DNA of 53,511 nt from Dolichospermum sp. ST_sed8 (lineage in GTDB: Bacteria > Cyanobacteriota > Cyanobacteriia > Cyanobacteriales > Nostocaceae): the NCBI GenBank assembly GCA_028658405.1, contig JAKOGY010000006.1, positions 1 to 53,511 of the forward strand, given 5' to 3'. The notes beneath the pieces are model-generated. The model searched no databases. It was given only the letters and a program-made list of their open reading frames with translations, and was not told the DNA's origin. Numbering within the stretch: position 1 is the first letter of the stretch; every line of letters starts with the position of its first letter. Positions 51,208 to 53,511 of the stretch are shown here, in pieces. The translations under genes and the position numbers were made by a program.

Positions 51208-53433
51208 GAGATAATAGGTGCTAATTTCCACTGTAATCTTTCGGAGGTACACTTAAACCAACTAGATCCTGACAACTATAAAGAACAAGAAGAAGCATTT
51301 ACCGCTGGGGCGTTATCTGTCGTCGCCCTCTTAAATCATCAATTCCTAGAACCCCGCTATCAATACAGCCGGGAATTAGATCCCATTGTTGGTGTATCCT
51401 TCACCGGATTATTTGACTTCTTTGTTCATGCTTTTGGCACAGATTGGTTAAGCTGGTGGGAAGCAGGAAGACCAGAAACCCCCCAAGGACTGATATTTAA
51501 AAGTGGTGAGCAAAAATATCTCAACCGCTGGAAAGATGTAGTTCATAAAGTAGTGTGGGAATATTGCGATCGCCATCAGATCAAACGCCCCAACCGTTGT
51601 ACTACGGTCCAGCCCGCTGGTTGTTTAGATCGCACAGCATTACGGATATTTGATCAAGGATTGCTTTACGCTGATGAAATTATAGATGCGGGAAGTGGCG
51701 AAACAGAAGGATTAGACCTGAGTGTTCGTAAAGGTATAGCGGCAGATAAAGCGATCGCTAATCAGCCCCTGAACCTAGTGCGAATTACCTTAGAAAATGG
51801 TCGAGTCTTACGCATGACTCCTAACCATCGTTTCTCTGTAGATAATTCTTGGGTGCGTGCTGACCAACTAACTATAGGTATGCAAATCGCCTATTCTCTG
51901 GGAGAATATAGCAAACAGGAAGATGCTCTACTTTTGAGTATTAATCCTCTCCAATACGGTCGTGATCATCGCCAAGAAACAGAGGGACATAGCCGGGGTG
52001 TCTTAACCAAAGAGATTATTACTCCCACCACTCTTAACCCTGAAATTGGTTACTTTTTGGGTTGCTTGTTTGGAGATGGTGCTTTCAGTGAAAACAAATA
52101 TCGGATTCGTTTTGCCTTTAATGCTCAAGAATTTGATCTAGTAGAACGACTACAAAACATTTCCAAGAAATGGTTTGGACTAACTGGAACTGTTAGTTAT
52201 GATCCGCGCAATGACAATTCACGAGGAGAACTAACTTTTGCTTGCAAACAATTGTTTGACTGGCTGAAACTCAATCAACTAGACAAATCTCATAGTATTG
52301 ATCTTGACCGCATTCCTCAAGCAATTCGCCGGTCATCACGAGAAACAATCCTGTCCTTTTTCTGTGGTCTAATTGATACAGATGGCTGTGTCCGTCAAAG
52401 AGGATCATTGTCAATTGACTCTGCTAGTGAAGCATTTATCCGCAACTTACAACAAGTGGGTGAAGCGGTGGGACTTTGCTTCTCAATTTTCCATAACACC
52501 CAGGGAGAGAACTTACAGAAAACTAAAAATATGTGGGGTTTGTCCTTAAGCCGAATGCTATCTCAACCAGAGTCTCTGGCTTATCTCAATACCCATAGTC
52601 GAAAGTGTGCTTTACGTCCGCTATTTGCGCCGAAACGTCAGTTTGCGTTTAGTCCCTATCGAGTAGCTACCATCAAATTTGAAACCACACCCGATTACAG
52701 TTATGACTTTGCAGTGGCAGGTGTAAACGATGACGATTCTTGGTACTGGCAAGGTGCGCTGAAGTCTCACAATACCAAATCTCTCTTAACAGGTGCTTCA
52801 CCTGGTTGGCATCCCCCAAAGGCACAAAGATTCATCCGTCGCATTACCTTCCGTAAAAATGACCCCGTAGCCCTGGCTTGTATAGACTATGGTTACAACA
52901 TCATCCCCTCCCAATCTGACAAAGACGAAACCGGCAACCTACTCAACGATCCTTTCGATCCTCGGTGTACAGAATGGTTAGTAGAAATCCCCGTCGCTGT
53001 ATCTTGGGCAGATTTACCCGGTGCTGACGTAATTGATGTATCTCAGTTTTCTGCCTTAGCGCAGTTAGACTTTATCATACAAGTACAAAATCACTATGTC
53101 ACCCATAATACCTCAGCTACTTTGGAACTACGTTCTGAAGAAGTTGAAATTTTGGGAACACGCATCTATGAAGCCATCCAAAATGATGAAGGCTATATTT
53201 CTGCTGCATTGTTAGCCCGGTTTGACGATTTGCAATCCTTCCCCCGTTTACCCTTTGAACCCATAGACAAAGCCACTTATGAACGCTTATCTAGAGAAGT
53301 AAAAACACGACGGAAAACAGATGATTTCTGTGGGGCGTTAAGTCGTTACGATTTAGGGGAATTATCAGAAGCTGGCCCTAGTGGTTGTGACTCTGATAAA
53401 TGTATGTTCCCAGAACAGCCACCCACATCGTAA
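51208..53433 (+). CDS. nrdJ: B12-dependent ribonucleotide reductase, second exon (with intein 2)
   Basis: 3' part of the reductase. The frame opens at 51208 with EIIGANFHCNLSEVHLNQLD, completing NPCGE, and runs 138 extein residues to RCTTVQPAG. Intein 2 (51622-52773) follows, then 219 residues from TKSLLTGASPGWHPPKAQRF to the end. The C-terminus SGCDSDKCMFPEQPP carries the Cys pair that re-reduces the active site. There is no start codon at 51208 because this is an exon; the first in-frame internal Met-type start (51553) would make only a fragment. Confidence 0.9.
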   Translation, partial: EIIGANFHCNLSEVHLNQLDPDNYKEQEEAFTAGALSVVALLNHQFLEPRYQYSRELDPIVGVSFTGLFDFFVHAFGTDWLSWWEAGRPETPQGLIFKSGEQKYLNRWKDVVHKVVWEYCDRHQIKRPNRCTTVQPAGCLDRTALRIFDQGLLYADEIIDAGSGETEGLDLSVRKGIAADKAIANQPLNLVRITLENGRVLRMTPNHRFSVDNSWVRADQLTIGMQIAYSLGEYSKQEDALLLSINPLQYGRDHRQETEGHSRGVLTKEIITPTTLNPEIGYFLGCLFGDGAFSENKYRIRFAFNAQEFDLVERLQNISKKWFGLTGTVSYDPRNDNSRGELTFACKQLFDWLKLNQLDKSHSIDLDRIPQAIRRSSRETILSFFCGLIDTDGCVRQRGSLSIDSASEAFIRNLQQVGEAVGLCFSIFHNTQGENLQKTKNMWGLSLSRMLSQPESLAYLNTHSRKCALRPLFAPKRQFAFSPYRVATIKFETTPDYSYDFAVAGVNDDDSWYWQGALKSHNTKSLLTGASPGWHPPKAQRFIRRITFRKNDPVALACIDYGYNIIPSQSDKDETGNLLNDPFDPRCTEWLVEIPVAVSWADLPGADVIDVSQFSALAQLDFIIQVQNHYVTHNTSATLELRSEEVEILGTRIYEAIQNDEGYISAALLARFDDLQSFPRLPFEPIDKATYERLSREVKTRRKTDDFCGALSRYDLGELSEAGPSGCDSDKCMFPEQPPTS
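51622..52773 (+). other. Intein 2 in NrdJ, with LAGLIDADG endonuclease
   Basis: 384 residues from Cys (CLDRTALRIFDQGLLYADEI) to His-Asn (ALKSHN), with extein Thr (TKSLL) as the +1 residue. Block B is RMTPNHRFSV; the end has the canonical penultimate His. Endonuclease motifs YFLGCLFGDGA and FFCGLIDTDGC keep their acidic residues. It is inserted inside the conserved QPAG-TKS segment of the reductase. One HIP1 octamer lies at 51751. It is clearly different in sequence from intein 1, so the two were gained separately. Confidence 0.92.
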
Positions 53434-53511
53434 AACCTCTTAATTTAGCCCCCCTTTTTAAGCTACGGTGTACACACATCTCTAGACAGGATGCTAAACG
53501 TTATCCGATCC
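53434..53511. other. Right edge, non-coding
   Basis: Short stretch after the reductase stop codon with a weak C-rich/T-rich motif (agccccccttttta) of the kind found in dispersed repeats; nothing else is seen before the edge. Confidence 0.4.

Noticed and set aside
51553-53433. Independent gene starting at 51553
   Set aside because: The frame is open and conserved back to 51208, where it joins exon 1; 51553 is only an internal start-like codon.

Overview
The window is cyanobacterial chromosome, most likely from a low-GC filamentous Nostocales genome (Anabaena, Dolichospermum or Aphanizomenon type). The evidence is the many HIP1 octamers (GCGATCGC, for example near 11136, 13945, 17580, 21003, 24948, 28820, 39008, 42024, 44900, 48662, 49422 and 51751), several families of short dispersed inverted repeats in the gaps, and a typical cyanobacterial gene set: a Ycf46-like AAA+ protein, a SulP anion transporter, FtsH, a DUF3352-type protein, an Npun_F5749-type flavoprotein and a B12-dependent ribonucleotide reductase. 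No rRNA, tRNA or CRISPR array was seen.

Layout. 1-3531 is a toxin-antitoxin island: a PIN toxin with its antitoxin, an orphan vapB, a YoeB-type pair, a colicin-E5-like nuclease with a presumed immunity gene, and a second PIN pair. 3600-4458 holds a tiny lysine-rich gene and decayed transposon sequence. 4459-9159 carries an LpxB-related glycosyltransferase, a large single-chain type IIG restriction-modification enzyme and a small membrane protein. 9317-10278 is a second toxin/immunity-like pair. 10359-14621 has ftsH, an IS200/IS605 end remnant, a second antitoxin of the 2826 family with a wrecked vapC, and aroC. 14716-16521 is a repeat protein interrupted by one in-frame stop. 16838-22290 has small, TPR, YbjQ-type and membrane proteins, then a Tat-exported carbonic-anhydrase-like protein coupled to a SulP transporter. 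22337-26253 has a CHAT remnant, a full CHAT/transmembrane/periplasmic-binding-protein fusion, and wecB. 26316-31271 has cell-wall proteins, the AAA+ pair and an Rpn-like nuclease.

31397-40754, all on the minus strand, is the most distinctive block: coiled-coil protein, radical SAM enzyme, three P-loop GTPase-like proteins (two of them overlapping), a large membrane protein, an FHA-like membrane protein and a vWA protein. It looks like a GTPase-centred NTP-dependent conflict or signalling system of the kind described in multicellular bacteria; this is inference from domain content. 40932-47396 returns to housekeeping genes (hrcA, rhodanese, DUF3352-type protein, cysE, PPOX flavoprotein). 47538-48287 is a third toxin/immunity-like pair.

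48530-53433 is an adenosylcobalamin-dependent ribonucleotide reductase gene broken by three self-removing elements: two LAGLIDADG inteins and, between them, a 269-base intervening sequence with the hallmarks of a small group I intron. Each sits in or beside a strongly conserved motif.

A recurring theme is small repeat elements that touch or create the 3' ends of genes: the vapC at the left edge, the carbonic-anhydrase-like gene at 19606 and the coiled-coil gene at 39696.
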